DNA of 64,000 nt, from the NCBI GenBank assembly GCA_017517325.1, contig JAFWZW010000004.1, positions 62,001-126,000 of the forward strand, given 5' to 3'. The DNA is from Clostridia bacterium (GTDB lineage: Bacteria > Bacillota > Clostridia > Oscillospirales > SIG627). A program made the position numbers and the translations under genes. Positions 43,775 to 52,214 of the stretch are shown here, in pieces (the first letter of the stretch is position 1; each line of letters begins with the position of its first letter). The notes beneath the pieces were generated by a model. The model saw only the letters and a program-made list of their open reading frames with translations, was not told where the DNA came from and ran no database searches.

Positions 43775-44605
43775 ATGGCTTTTGATTTATCGGAACTGTT
43801 ATCTGTATCTGCGTGCCGGGTGATCTTTGCGGAAGACACGGTGCAGGCAAACGCCCTTACCCAAGCTATTTTGAAGGAACGACCCCTGTTTATGACGGAG
43901 ATCGATCCCGCGTTCTCTGCCTCGAAGCGAATCGGTCCCTTTCGTGTTAAAAATAAAAAATGCATTTGGAAGATCCTTCAAAAAACGAAAGAGGTAGAGA
44001 GGGAGGGCGAGGCGTTTTTGCAGAAGCAAATGAAGGCGCTGGATCTGGACGGATATTCCCTTCGTGTTCCTGCGGCGCTCAGCACCGGGCAACGGTTGCG
44101 CGCCTCTGTTCTTTATCAGGTGCTGAACCATAGAATTGATTTTTGTTTCAACGACCACGCCTTTTCCAACAAGGAGAATGGCTGGATCCTGGTGAAATGG
44201 ATGAAGGATTACGACAAAATGACCTGGGTGACGGGGGACGTGTTCTGGATCACCCATTTCAGCCCCTCGGAGTTGGTGGAGAAAATGGGCACCGACCGAC
44301 CCGATCCTTCCTTTTTCACCTTTTTTACCCTATCGGAAAACAAACTGACCCGGTGTGTGCTTCCCAAAAAGGAAGAGAAAAAGAGCTTGTCTGCAAGCAC
44401 CCGCCGTCGCCGCTCTGCGGAGACCACCGCGGAACGCGCTACGCCTGCCGAAAAGCCGAAGAGCGCACCGCCCGAGCCTGAAGCGGAGAGAATGAAAGAG
44501 CCGCCGCAGCCGCCGAAAACGGAGGAAAAGCCAGGAAGCTTGCCAAAAGGCCTGAAAGAGCAGATGGAAAGCATGCAGGAGACCCTTCGAAAAGTATATA
44601 AGTGA
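43775..44605 (+). CDS. unrecognised protein with charged Pro/Lys/Glu-rich tail
   Basis: 276 residues; I recognise no family. Residues 1 to about 190 look globular, with aromatic segments such as FCFNDHAFSNKENGWILVKWMKDYDKMTWVTGDVFWITHFS and no signal peptide or membrane segment. Residues about 205-262 are low complexity (KKEEKKSLSASTRRRRSAE, repeated KP/EP/PP), ending in a short helix LKEQMESMQETLRKVYK. It has its own promoter. Its neighbours (HIT, Phd/Doc) give no functional hint. Confidence 0.75.
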   Translation: MAFDLSELLSVSACRVIFAEDTVQANALTQAILKERPLFMTEIDPAFSASKRIGPFRVKNKKCIWKILQKTKEVEREGEAFLQKQMKALDLDGYSLRVPAALSTGQRLRASVLYQVLNHRIDFCFNDHAFSNKENGWILVKWMKDYDKMTWVTGDVFWITHFSPSELVEKMGTDRPDPSFFTFFTLSENKLTRCVLPKKEEKKSLSASTRRRRSAETTAERATPAEKPKSAPPEPEAERMKEPPQPPKTEEKPGSLPKGLKEQMESMQETLRKVYK

Positions 44606-44624
44606 CTCTTTTTTGTTTTTTACC

Positions 44625-44810
44625 TTTGCGCCCTTTTCCTCTTTGGTTGGGTAAAGCTCGGCGCCGTCAAAGGTTTGAAAGGCACTTTCCAGAGCACTCT
44701 CCAAAAGGGCAAGAGAGCGCAGATTGGGGTCGCCGCCGGTTTGTTCGGCCATCAGGCGGTGCAAAGAGGAGCACCTTTTCCGGTGAAAGCCGCTCTGAAT
44801 CGATTAAACG
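44625..44810 (-). pseudogene. decayed doc toxin fragment
   Basis: On the - strand the frame reads SPEKVLLL then, after a +1 slip at about 44765-44772 (TTTG in place of TTG), HRLMAEQTGGDPNLRSLALLESALESAF and TFDGAELYPTKEEKGAK, then homology stops. This matches the N-terminal half of the Doc at 42408 (GGDPNIRDIALLESALESAFATFDG, ELYPSKEEKGAK). The catalytic HxFxDGNKR half and any antitoxin are gone. The divergence between the two copies suggests an old event. Confidence 0.75.
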
Positions 44811-44888
44811 TAAGGAGCCAACTTTCCGTTCGGAACCGAAATAACGGAAAATATTCTTTCTATACGGTTACGGTCAAGCCCGGAGGTT

Positions 44889-44927
44889 AAAAAAACAGGA
44901 CAGAGAACGTTGTTCTCTGTCCTGTTT
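44889..44927 (-). terminator. terminator after AI-2E-type permease gene
   Basis: Perfect 16-bp stem AAACAGGACAGAGAAC with 3-base loop; the - strand tail is T7. Confidence 0.9.
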
Positions 44928-44930
44928 CTG

Positions 44931-46115
44931 TTATAAGGGCTTTTCCGTCTCTGCTTCGGGTGCTTCCTTTGCGGGGGCAGCGGCAGCCTCCTGCGCGGCC
45001 TGAACGGCTTCACGGTTTTTCACGTTGCGGCGGAGGATGCGGTAAAGAACAGCAAAGAGGGGAACGCCCAGGAACATACCCAAAATGCCCATAATGCCGC
45101 CGCCTAAGGTGATGGCGGCCAGAACCCAGATCCCCGGGAGACCCAAGGAGGAGCCTACCACCTTGGGGTAGATGAGATTGCCCTCCAGCTGCTGGAGGAT
45201 CACAAGAAAGATCAGAAAGATCAGGGCTTTCAGGGGGGATACGGTGAGGATCATAAAGGCGCCCACCGCGGCACCGATATAGGCACCTGCAATGGGAATC
45301 AGGGCAGTGAAGGCAATGAGGGCGCTGATCATAGCGGCGTAGGGTAAGCGCAGGATCAGCATACCGATGGCGCAGAGAACCCCAAGGATCACCGCTTCCA
45401 CGCACTGCCCTACGATGTACTTGTGGAAGCAATCGTTGGTAACGGAAATAAAATAGGCAAGCTTTGTGTAAATACGATGGGAAAGATAGCAACGGCACAC
45501 CCGATTGAACTGACGCTCCAGTTGGGGACGGCGCAGGAGGATATACATTGCGAAAATGAAGCTGAGAAAGCCTGTAACGATGCCGGAGATCACCCCGGTG
45601 ACGGTGTTGATGACGACGCCTACCACACCCGTAACGCCATTGGTGACCACGTCGAAGAGATCCCCGATTCGGCTTTTCCAATCCACGTCTTTGAGAATGG
45701 CCAGTACGTCCTCGGAGAGCAGGTGGTGCTCATCCAAAAAGGCAATGATGCTACGCATTGCGGTGGGTACCAGATCCAGGATCAAGCGTACGCAGGAGAT
45801 GAGCTGGGGCACCACCAGACCGATGACCAAAGCGATCACCGCCAGTACCGAAAGCACCGAGAATACCAGACAGAGGGGATCCCGAAGCTTTGCTACCCAC
45901 TTCTTTTGGCTCTTGGGAAAGAAGCGATGACGGTAAAAATCCATAGGCAGGGCGAAGATGTACGCCAGACCCGCGCCTAAGATCAGAGGCAGGGCGGCAG
46001 AAAAGAGGGTGCCTAAAAGGGTGGCTACCTGCGGCCAGAAATGAATGGCTAAATAAAGGAGAAACGCGGAAATGCCAACGGTGGCACAAATGCGGGTTTC
46101 CTTGTGTTTGAACAT
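44931..46115 (-). CDS. AI-2E/YtvI family transporter
   Basis: 394 residues. About eight hydrophobic segments in the AI-2E arrangement, with the family's C-terminal ALIAFTALIPIAGAYIGAAVGAFMIL and LEGNLIYPKVVGSSLGLPGIWVLAAITLGGGIMGILGMFLGVPLFAVLY. The last 30 residues are Ala/Glu/Pro-rich and cytoplasmic. Family members include YtvI of sporulation; the substrate is unknown. Confidence 0.9.
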   Translation of the reverse strand: MFKHKETRICATVGISAFLLYLAIHFWPQVATLLGTLFSAALPLILGAGLAYIFALPMDFYRHRFFPKSQKKWVAKLRDPLCLVFSVLSVLAVIALVIGLVVPQLISCVRLILDLVPTAMRSIIAFLDEHHLLSEDVLAILKDVDWKSRIGDLFDVVTNGVTGVVGVVINTVTGVISGIVTGFLSFIFAMYILLRRPQLERQFNRVCRCYLSHRIYTKLAYFISVTNDCFHKYIVGQCVEAVILGVLCAIGMLILRLPYAAMISALIAFTALIPIAGAYIGAAVGAFMILTVSPLKALIFLIFLVILQQLEGNLIYPKVVGSSLGLPGIWVLAAITLGGGIMGILGMFLGVPLFAVLYRILRRNVKNREAVQAAQEAAAAPAKEAPEAETEKPL

Positions 46116-46132
46116 AGTGATCCTTCCTTACT

Positions 46133-48289
46133 TTATTCTTTCACGTCACGCATGGAAAGGCTGATCTTCTTGCGCTTCAGATCCACGCTTAAAACGGAGA
46201 CCTTGACCTGATCGCCCACGCTGACCACCTCGGAGGGGTGACGCACGAAGCGGTTGGCAAGCTTGGAAACGTGCACCAGACCGTCTTGATGAACGCCGAT
46301 ATCCACGAAGGCACCGAAATCGCACACGTTGCGCACCGTGCCCGTGAGCACCTGGCCTTCCTTTAAGTCTTCCATACTCATAACGTCACTGCGAAGGAGG
46401 GGCTGCTGGAAGTCGTCACGCAGGTCACGGCCGGGTTTTTCCAGCTCGCGGATCATATCCTGCAGGGTCTCCTTGCCGACGGAAAGTGCTTCTGCCAGCT
46501 TTTCAATCCCTTCCTCACGGCAAAGCTCCCCGATCTCGGGGATCCCTTCTCTCGTGATGGCCTTGGGGTCAAAGCCGAAATGAGCAAGCAGAGCCTTGGC
46601 GGCTTCGTAGCTTTCGGGGTGCACGCCGGTGTTGTCAAGGGGCTCTTTTCCTCCGGGTACCCGAAGGAAGCCTGCGCACTGCTCGTAGGCTTTGGCACCG
46701 ATCTTGGGCACCTTTTTAACCTGACTGCGACTGGTGAAGGCACCGTTTTCCTCACGCCAGGAGACGATATTCCGCGCGGCGGTCTTGGTAATGCCCGCCA
46801 CGTAGGAGAGCAAAGACCAGGAGGCGGTGTTCAGATCCACACCCACCTGGTTTACGCAGTTTTCCACCACGCCGCCTAAGGCTTCCTCCAGACGGGCGGG
46901 CTTTAGGTCGTGCTGATACTGACCTACGCCGATGCTGCGAGGTTCGATCTTAACAAGCTCCGCCAAGGGATCCTGCAATCTGCGGGCAATGGAAACGGCG
47001 GAGCGGAGGGTCACGTCAAAATCGGGAAATTCTTCCGCACCCAAGGGGGAAGCGGAGTAAACCGACGCCCCGGATTCGGAGACCATCATATATTTTACGC
47101 TCAGGGCGTTGCGGCTGATGACCCCTGCAATGAAGATCTCACTTTCCTTGCTGGCGGTGCCGTTTCCGATGGCAACGGTATCCACCCCCCATTTACGGAT
47201 GAGGGAGAGAACCTTTTTTTCCGATTCTTCGATGCGTTCCTGGGGCTTGGTGGGGTAGATGACACCCGTATCCAGCACCTTGCCGGTGGGATCCACCACC
47301 GCCAGCTTACAGCCCGTTCGGTAGCCGGGGTCAAAGCCCAAAACGGTCTTGCCCTTAATGGGTGGGCAAAGAAGAAGATTCTTCAGGTTTTCACGGAAGA
47401 GCACCAGAGCGCCTTCGCCTGCGCGGTCGGTGAGCTGGGTGCGAAGCTCCCTTTCAAGGCTGGGAGCGATGAGCCTTTGGTAGCTGTCCTCAAGGGCGGT
47501 CTGCATCAGGTGAGCCCAAGGGCTGGCAGGCTCTACCAAACGGTTCTGAAGGAAGGAGAGGGGCACGTAATCCCCAACCTGCAATTCCACCTTGAGAAAG
47601 CCTTCCTTTTCACCGCGGTTGGCCGCTAAAATGCGGTGACCGGGAATGAGCCGCGCCTCCTGAGAAAATTCGCGGTACGTCTCGTAAACACCGAGGTCCT
47701 CCTCGGTAGCGGGGGAGGTAATGAATTTGGCTTCTTTTTCATACATACGGCGCAGCTCGCCGCGGATCTCGGCGTGATCGGAAATATCCTCCGCCACGAT
47801 ATCCATAGCACCCTGCAGGGCTTCCTCCACCGTGAGAACGCCCTTTTCCTCGGAAAGGAAGCCTGCGGCTACCTCTTCCGGTGCGGCGCCGTCTTTTGCC
47901 TGAAGGAAGATAGCTTCTGCCAAGGGCTCGAGCCCCTTTTCCCTCGCTACGCTGGCGCGGGTCTTGCGCTTGGGGCGGAAGGGACGGTAAATGTCTTCGA
48001 TCTCCGCTAAAATTTTGGCGGCATCCAGAGCTTCCGTCAGCTCGGGGGTCATTTTTCCCTGCTGGCTGATGGCCTCCCGCACCTCCTCGCGGCGCTTTTC
48101 CAGCCCACGGAGGTATTCCAGCCGTTCTGCAAACTGGCGCAGGGTCACGTCGTCCATCGCGCCGGTCTTTTCCTTGCGGTAACGGGCAATAAAGGGAATG
48201 GTGTTGCCGTCGTCCAAAAGGGTGACCACGCTCTCCACTCGTTCCAAGGGCAGCTTCAATTCCTCTGCCAGGGTCTTCAAAATATCCAT
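46133..48289 (-). CDS. tex: Tex-type RNA-binding transcription accessory protein
   Basis: 718 residues, full length. N-terminal Tex helical region (VVTLLDDGNTIPFIARYRKEKTGAMDD), YqgF/RNase H-like domain (LGFDPGYRTGCKLAVVDPTGKVLDTGVIYP), helix-hairpin-helix region (VGVDLNTASWSLLSYVAGITKTAARNIV) and C-terminal S1 domain from about residue 645 (GQVLTGTVRNVCDFGAFVDIGVHQDGLVHVSKL). A conserved nucleic-acid-binding housekeeping protein. Confidence 0.96.
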   Translation of the reverse strand: MDILKTLAEELKLPLERVESVVTLLDDGNTIPFIARYRKEKTGAMDDVTLRQFAERLEYLRGLEKRREEVREAISQQGKMTPELTEALDAAKILAEIEDIYRPFRPKRKTRASVAREKGLEPLAEAIFLQAKDGAAPEEVAAGFLSEEKGVLTVEEALQGAMDIVAEDISDHAEIRGELRRMYEKEAKFITSPATEEDLGVYETYREFSQEARLIPGHRILAANRGEKEGFLKVELQVGDYVPLSFLQNRLVEPASPWAHLMQTALEDSYQRLIAPSLERELRTQLTDRAGEGALVLFRENLKNLLLCPPIKGKTVLGFDPGYRTGCKLAVVDPTGKVLDTGVIYPTKPQERIEESEKKVLSLIRKWGVDTVAIGNGTASKESEIFIAGVISRNALSVKYMMVSESGASVYSASPLGAEEFPDFDVTLRSAVSIARRLQDPLAELVKIEPRSIGVGQYQHDLKPARLEEALGGVVENCVNQVGVDLNTASWSLLSYVAGITKTAARNIVSWREENGAFTSRSQVKKVPKIGAKAYEQCAGFLRVPGGKEPLDNTGVHPESYEAAKALLAHFGFDPKAITREGIPEIGELCREEGIEKLAEALSVGKETLQDMIRELEKPGRDLRDDFQQPLLRSDVMSMEDLKEGQVLTGTVRNVCDFGAFVDIGVHQDGLVHVSKLANRFVRHPSEVVSVGDQVKVSVLSVDLKRKKISLSMRDVKE

Positions 48290-48345
48290 AGCGGTTCCTT
48301 TCCTGTGTCAAACTGGTTCTATTGTAACGAAAAACGAAAATTTTT

Positions 48346-49458
48346 TCAAGAGGCTTCTTTCTGAAAATAGGCGCTGATCAGGCGGATCACCCGTGAATAG
48401 GAAACGGTGCCCTCCTTCTGCCCCATTGCTTTCAGATAGGCGGAGTTGGTGGTATCCGCCACCTTGGCGGCGGTATGATCCCGATAGGGGTCGAAAAATC
48501 GACTGTAGGCCGCAAAATCACGGAGCATAACCGGGTGTGTTTCGGAAAGAATGGCATTGGTGCGTTCTTTATCAAGCTTGCGGCAGGTGGTGATGACGTC
48601 GTCTGCCAAAAATACCGCACCGCAATAGGCAAGGTAAGGATCTCCTGATTCCATCAGGATCACCGAAGCTAAAAAATTACATTCGTTTTCAGGCGCAATG
48701 CCCCTTGCGTGTGCCGTTTCATGGGCAAGGGTGGCGGTGACGATGAAATGGGGGTAGTTGGTATTGACGTTGGCCTCTCCCGTAAAAAAGCCGTAGACGC
48801 CTGATAGATGAGTATAGGTCATCAAGGGAGAGATGAGAAAGGATTTGGCGGCAAAGCCGCGGCTTTGATAAAAGCCGTTTCGGTCACCAAAGGCGTTGGC
48901 AGCGGCGACGACCTTTTCCTTGACGGTGCGGAGCGCTTCGGGGCGAAGGCTTTCCCCCGCTTCGTTCAATTTCAGGTGCGGTGCGGCCTCGTTGACCAGA
49001 TTGCAGAGGGCTTCCAGAGCAAGGAAGACCTCTTCTTCCGCCACCCCTTGGGTATCAAGCTCCATGTGATAGGCGGTGGAATGGCGGAAATAGCAGGGGG
49101 CAAGGGTAAAAACGTAAAGATCAAAAACGGTGAGAAGGGTAAGGGCCGCCGCCAAAAAGCGTTTTCCTACCCCCTTGGGAAGGGGCGATTTTTTGATTTT
49201 TTTGATCAGCAAAGCGATGCCCAAGACCACAAGATATAGGCAGTAAAGAACAAAGGCACCCACCGAGATCTCGAAGAGAGAAAAGGGGAGGGGCGAGGTC
49301 AGCGCACTCAAAAGATAGCGTACCCCGCAGGCGGGCACGGTGGCAAACCACTCCGCAAAGGGCGGCAGGGCACGGAATAGAATAAGAAGGATCAGACAAA
49401 GAAGCGAGAAAAGAGAAAAGGCGAAGAGACAGAGGTGACCCTTGATCAAACGTTTCAT
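48346..49458 (-). CDS. DUF3810 family membrane protein with HExxH motif
   Basis: 370 residues. Three N-terminal hydrophobic segments, then a soluble domain with HETAHARGIAPENECNFLASV at about residues 246-266. The HExxH plus downstream Glu pattern is that of zinc metallopeptidases. This is the DUF3810 arrangement as I recall it; the substrate is unknown. CAAATGAAACG follows GGAGCG upstream of the start. Confidence 0.8.
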   Translation of the reverse strand: MKRLIKGHLCLFAFSLFSLLCLILLILFRALPPFAEWFATVPACGVRYLLSALTSPLPFSLFEISVGAFVLYCLYLVVLGIALLIKKIKKSPLPKGVGKRFLAAALTLLTVFDLYVFTLAPCYFRHSTAYHMELDTQGVAEEEVFLALEALCNLVNEAAPHLKLNEAGESLRPEALRTVKEKVVAAANAFGDRNGFYQSRGFAAKSFLISPLMTYTHLSGVYGFFTGEANVNTNYPHFIVTATLAHETAHARGIAPENECNFLASVILMESGDPYLAYCGAVFLADDVITTCRKLDKERTNAILSETHPVMLRDFAAYSRFFDPYRDHTAAKVADTTNSAYLKAMGQKEGTVSYSRVIRLISAYFQKEAS

Positions 49459-49580
49459 TTGACGCTCCTTTCCGATTTTTTAGGCTTTGCTTCATTGTAA
49501 TATAAAAGGCGGTGCATTGCAAGTTTTTTTCATCTTCATTCCCTGAATTTTAAGAAAGAGAAAAAAATTCCCAAAAAGGC

Positions 49581-49609
49581 TTGACAAAAGGTGCGGATTT
49601 TGTTATCAT
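49581..49609 (+). promoter_or_regulatory. promoter of the amino-acid ABC transporter operon
   Basis: TTGACA (49581-49586), 17 bases, TATCAT (49604-49609). Confidence 0.65.
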
Positions 49610-49618
49610 AACTTCACC

Positions 49619-49651
49619 GATTTAGCGATTTAGCGATTTAGCACGCTAAAT
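49619..49651 (+). repeat. three tandem GATTTAGC octamers plus one inverted copy in the leader
   Basis: GATTTAGC repeated exactly three times (49619-49642), then AC, then GCTAAAT (49645-49651). The inverted copy can pair with any of the three, giving alternative hairpins in the mRNA leader of the transporter operon. Confidence 0.7.
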
Positions 49652-49701
49652 TATCGCGAAATCAAATATGATTTTTCGTTCAGGAAAAGGAGACGAACAC
49701 A

Positions 49702-50547
49702 ATGAAAAAAATTCTTGCTCTGGTCCTGGCAGCGCTGATGCTCTTTGCTTTCACCGCTTGCGCCGAGACCGAAACCAATACCACCGGCGAGGCTGCCGGC
49801 AGTGCATACGCTGATCTTGAGATCATCCCCGGTGTTGAAATGGGCGTAGAGGAATACGCCATCGCATTCCGCGCCGGCTCCGATATGGTCGGCAAGGTTG
49901 ACGCCATCTCCAAGAAGCTTTTTGAAAACGGCTTCATTGAAGAGATCGCAAAGAAGTACGAGGTTGAAAACCAGCTGGTTCCCGAATTTGCCGCCGCTTC
50001 CGGTCAGGAAGAGGCCGCTGAAAGCGATTGGGAAAAGATCGAGAAAGCCGGCAAAATGGTCATCGGTATCACCGATTACGCTCCCATGGACTACAAGGAT
50101 GCTTCCGGCAAGTGGATCGGCTTTGACGCTGAATACGCTGAAAAGGTTTGCGCCGAGCTGGGCGTGACCGCAGAGTTTAAGGTAATCGACTGGAACACCA
50201 AGACCGTTTCCCTTTCCGAGGGTGCCATCGACTGCATCTGGAACGGTATGACCGTAACGAATGAGATCACCGCAGCTTGCGACGTAAGCGGCGCTTATAT
50301 GAAGAACTATCAGGTAGTGGTTGTGAAGGATGCTTCCAAGTACCCCGATCTGAAGTCTCTTGCCGGTAAGAAGATCGCCGTTGAGGCAGGCTCTGCCGGT
50401 GAAACCGCTGCCAAGGACGACGCTAACCTCAAGGGCAATGTTGTTCCCGTTCAGGATCAAGCAACTGCTCTGCTTCAGGTAAAATCCGGCGCGGCTGATG
50501 CTTGCGTGATCGACTTTATCATGGCCAAGACCCTGGTAGGCGAATAA
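49702..50547 (+). CDS. amino-acid ABC transporter substrate-binding lipoprotein, circularly permuted
   Basis: 281 residues. Lipoprotein signal ending FTAC (Cys20). The order of family segments is rotated. Residues about 36-96 (YADLEIIPGVEMG, EEYAIAFRAGSD, KYEVENQLVPEF) are what normally ends a family-3 binding protein. Residues about 110-281 (KMVIGITDYAPMDYKD, GFDAEYAEKVCAELGV, DCIWNGMTVTNE, AVEAGSAGETAAKD, ADACVIDFIMAKTLVGE) are what normally comes first. The join is a SGQEEAAESD linker, and the protein stops where the tail segment would normally continue. Frame, signal and ribosome site are intact, so it is probably expressed. Cognate permease and ATPase follow. Confidence 0.85.
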   Translation: MKKILALVLAALMLFAFTACAETETNTTGEAAGSAYADLEIIPGVEMGVEEYAIAFRAGSDMVGKVDAISKKLFENGFIEEIAKKYEVENQLVPEFAAASGQEEAAESDWEKIEKAGKMVIGITDYAPMDYKDASGKWIGFDAEYAEKVCAELGVTAEFKVIDWNTKTVSLSEGAIDCIWNGMTVTNEITAACDVSGAYMKNYQVVVVKDASKYPDLKSLAGKKIAVEAGSAGETAAKDDANLKGNVVPVQDQATALLQVKSGAADACVIDFIMAKTLVGE

Positions 50548-50572
50548 AAAAGCACCGTATTAAAAAATCAAA

Positions 50573-50604
50573 GAAACAGAGTGGGGGAAACCTCACCCTG
50601 TTTC
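50573..50604 (+). terminator. intra-operon hairpin between binding protein and permease
   Basis: GAAACAG..GTG..GG, GAAA loop, CC..CAC..CTGTTTC; imperfect stem with weak tail. Probably a partial terminator or mRNA stabiliser allowing more binding protein than permease. Confidence 0.6.
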
Positions 50605-50628
50605 TTCCTGCGTTTGAAAGGATCCGTT

Positions 50629-51288
50629 ATGCTCGTTCAAGTTACCTTTTGGGATGTGACCCTTAGCCTTTTAAAGGGCTTTTGGGAAACGCTGGAGATC
50701 TTTGGCGTTACCCTGCTCTTTGCTCTGCCCTTGGGGCTGATCATTGCTTTTGGCTCTATGAGCCGCTTTTACCCCCTGAAATGGCTTTGCCGCACGGTGG
50801 TCTGGATCATCCGCGGCACCCCTCTGATGCTGCAGCTGATCGTCTTCTATTACGGCCCCGGTCTGCTTTTTGACTGGGAGCTTTTAGAGGTGCCTACGGC
50901 AGTGTATCTTACCTTCTCCATCAATTACGCCTGCTATTTTTCTGAGATCTACCGCGGCGGTATTGAAGCGATCCCCAAGGGGCAGTACGAGGCGGGCGAG
51001 GTTTTGGGTATGAAAAAGAGCCAGATCTTTTTCCGCGTAGTGCTCTTGCAGGTGATCAAGCACATCATTCCCCCTATGTCCAACGAGATCATCACTCTGG
51101 TGAAGGATACCTCCCTTGCCAGGATTATTACCTATTACGAGATCATCTATTTTGCCGAAAGCTATATCCGCACCGCAGGTCTTATCTGGCCTCTCTTCTA
51201 CACCGCGGTGTTCTACCTTGCTTTCTGCGGTCTTCTCACCCTGCTCTTCGGTGCCATTGAGAAGAAGCTTTCGTATTTCAAGGCGTGA
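50629..51288 (+). CDS. amino-acid ABC transporter permease (HisM/GlnP type)
   Basis: 219 residues, five or so membrane segments. WIIRGTPLMLQLIVFYYG and the EAA loop QYEAGEVLGMKKSQIFFRVVLLQVIK are diagnostic for polar amino-acid permeases; ITLVKDTSLARIIT follows. ATG 50629 follows AAAGGAT; an upstream open frame has no site. Works with the binding protein at 49702 and ATPase at 51300. Confidence 0.93.
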   Translation: MLVQVTFWDVTLSLLKGFWETLEIFGVTLLFALPLGLIIAFGSMSRFYPLKWLCRTVVWIIRGTPLMLQLIVFYYGPGLLFDWELLEVPTAVYLTFSINYACYFSEIYRGGIEAIPKGQYEAGEVLGMKKSQIFFRVVLLQVIKHIIPPMSNEIITLVKDTSLARIITYYEIIYFAESYIRTAGLIWPLFYTAVFYLAFCGLLTLLFGAIEKKLSYFKA

Positions 51289-51299
51289 AGGAGGGCAAT

Positions 51300-52082
51300 A
51301 TGGGATATTTTGAAGTAAAAAACGTATGTAAGCGCTTCGGCGATACGCAGGTGCTCCGTGGAATCGATTTTTCCATGGAGAAGGGGCAGGTGGTCTCCAT
51401 CATCGGCTCCTCGGGCAGCGGCAAGACCACTCTTTTGCGCTGTATCAACTTTCTGTGTGACCCGGATGCAGGTGAGTTTTATTTGGAGAACCAGCTCCTC
51501 TTTGATGCGGCAGAGAAAAGATCTCTCAGTGACGCCGCCATTCGCAGTAAACGGAAGAATTTCGGGCTGGTATTTCAGCAGTTCAACCTCTTTCCCCAGT
51601 ACAACGTAAAGGAAAACCTTTGCCTGGCACCCAAGCTTCTGGCAAAGGAGGAGCCTGATTTCAAGGCGAGAAAGAAAGAACTCTACGCCGCCATTGAAGC
51701 CCACGCCGCAGAGCTTTTGGAGCAGGTGGGTCTCACGGATAAGGCCGACAGCTACCCCTGTGAGCTTTCCGGCGGTCAGCAGCAGAGAGTTGCCATCGCC
51801 CGTGCCCTGATGCTCTCCCCCAAGATCCTTTGCTTTGACGAGCCCACCAGCGCTCTGGATCCGGAGTTGACCGGTGAGGTGCTGAAGGTGCTGAAGGAGT
51901 TGGCGCAAAAGAAGATCACCATGATCATCGTGACTCACGAAATGGCCTTTGCCCGGGAGATCAGCGATAAGATCGTGTTTATGGCAGAGGGCGTCATTGC
52001 GGAGGAGGGCGATCCTCAAACGCTGTTCGATCACCCCAAATCTCCCCGTCTGCAGGCATTCCTTGCAAAAACCGAGGTGTGA
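51300..52082 (+). CDS. amino-acid ABC transporter ATP-binding protein
   Basis: 260 residues. Walker A GSSGSGKTT, Q-loop VFQQFNLFPQYNV, signature LSGGQQQR, Walker B ILCFDEPTSALDPE and H-loop IVTHEM, in the GlnQ/HisP arrangement. A 20-residue insertion before the signature (FKARKKELYAAIEAHAAELL) is slightly unusual. AAGGAGGG lies before ATG 51300, eleven bases after the permease stop. Confidence 0.95.
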   Translation: MGYFEVKNVCKRFGDTQVLRGIDFSMEKGQVVSIIGSSGSGKTTLLRCINFLCDPDAGEFYLENQLLFDAAEKRSLSDAAIRSKRKNFGLVFQQFNLFPQYNVKENLCLAPKLLAKEEPDFKARKKELYAAIEAHAAELLEQVGLTDKADSYPCELSGGQQQRVAIARALMLSPKILCFDEPTSALDPELTGEVLKVLKELAQKKITMIIVTHEMAFAREISDKIVFMAEGVIAEEGDPQTLFDHPKSPRLQAFLAKTEV

Positions 52083-52147
52083 AAAAGGTCGAATTGCACA
52101 AAAAATATGAGCAAAGCGTAAATTCGCCCGAGAGATGGTGCTTTTGG

Positions 52148-52177
52148 TTGACAAGGCGTTCTTTCTGATGGTAAAAT
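52148..52177 (+). promoter_or_regulatory. promoter of the DUF6273-like lipoprotein gene
   Basis: TTGACA (52148-52153), 18 bases, TAAAAT (52172-52177). Confidence 0.6.
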
Positions 52178-52214
52178 GAAAGGGAAGAAACTACGGAAAC
52201 AAGGAGGCTTTTTT

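Noticed and set aside
50260..50275. Loss of the conserved Arg after WNGMTxTxE in the binding protein as evidence of a dead protein
   Set aside because: As I recall, related clostridial binding proteins with the ITDYAPM / WNGMT motifs also lack it, so it is a subfamily trait rather than decay.
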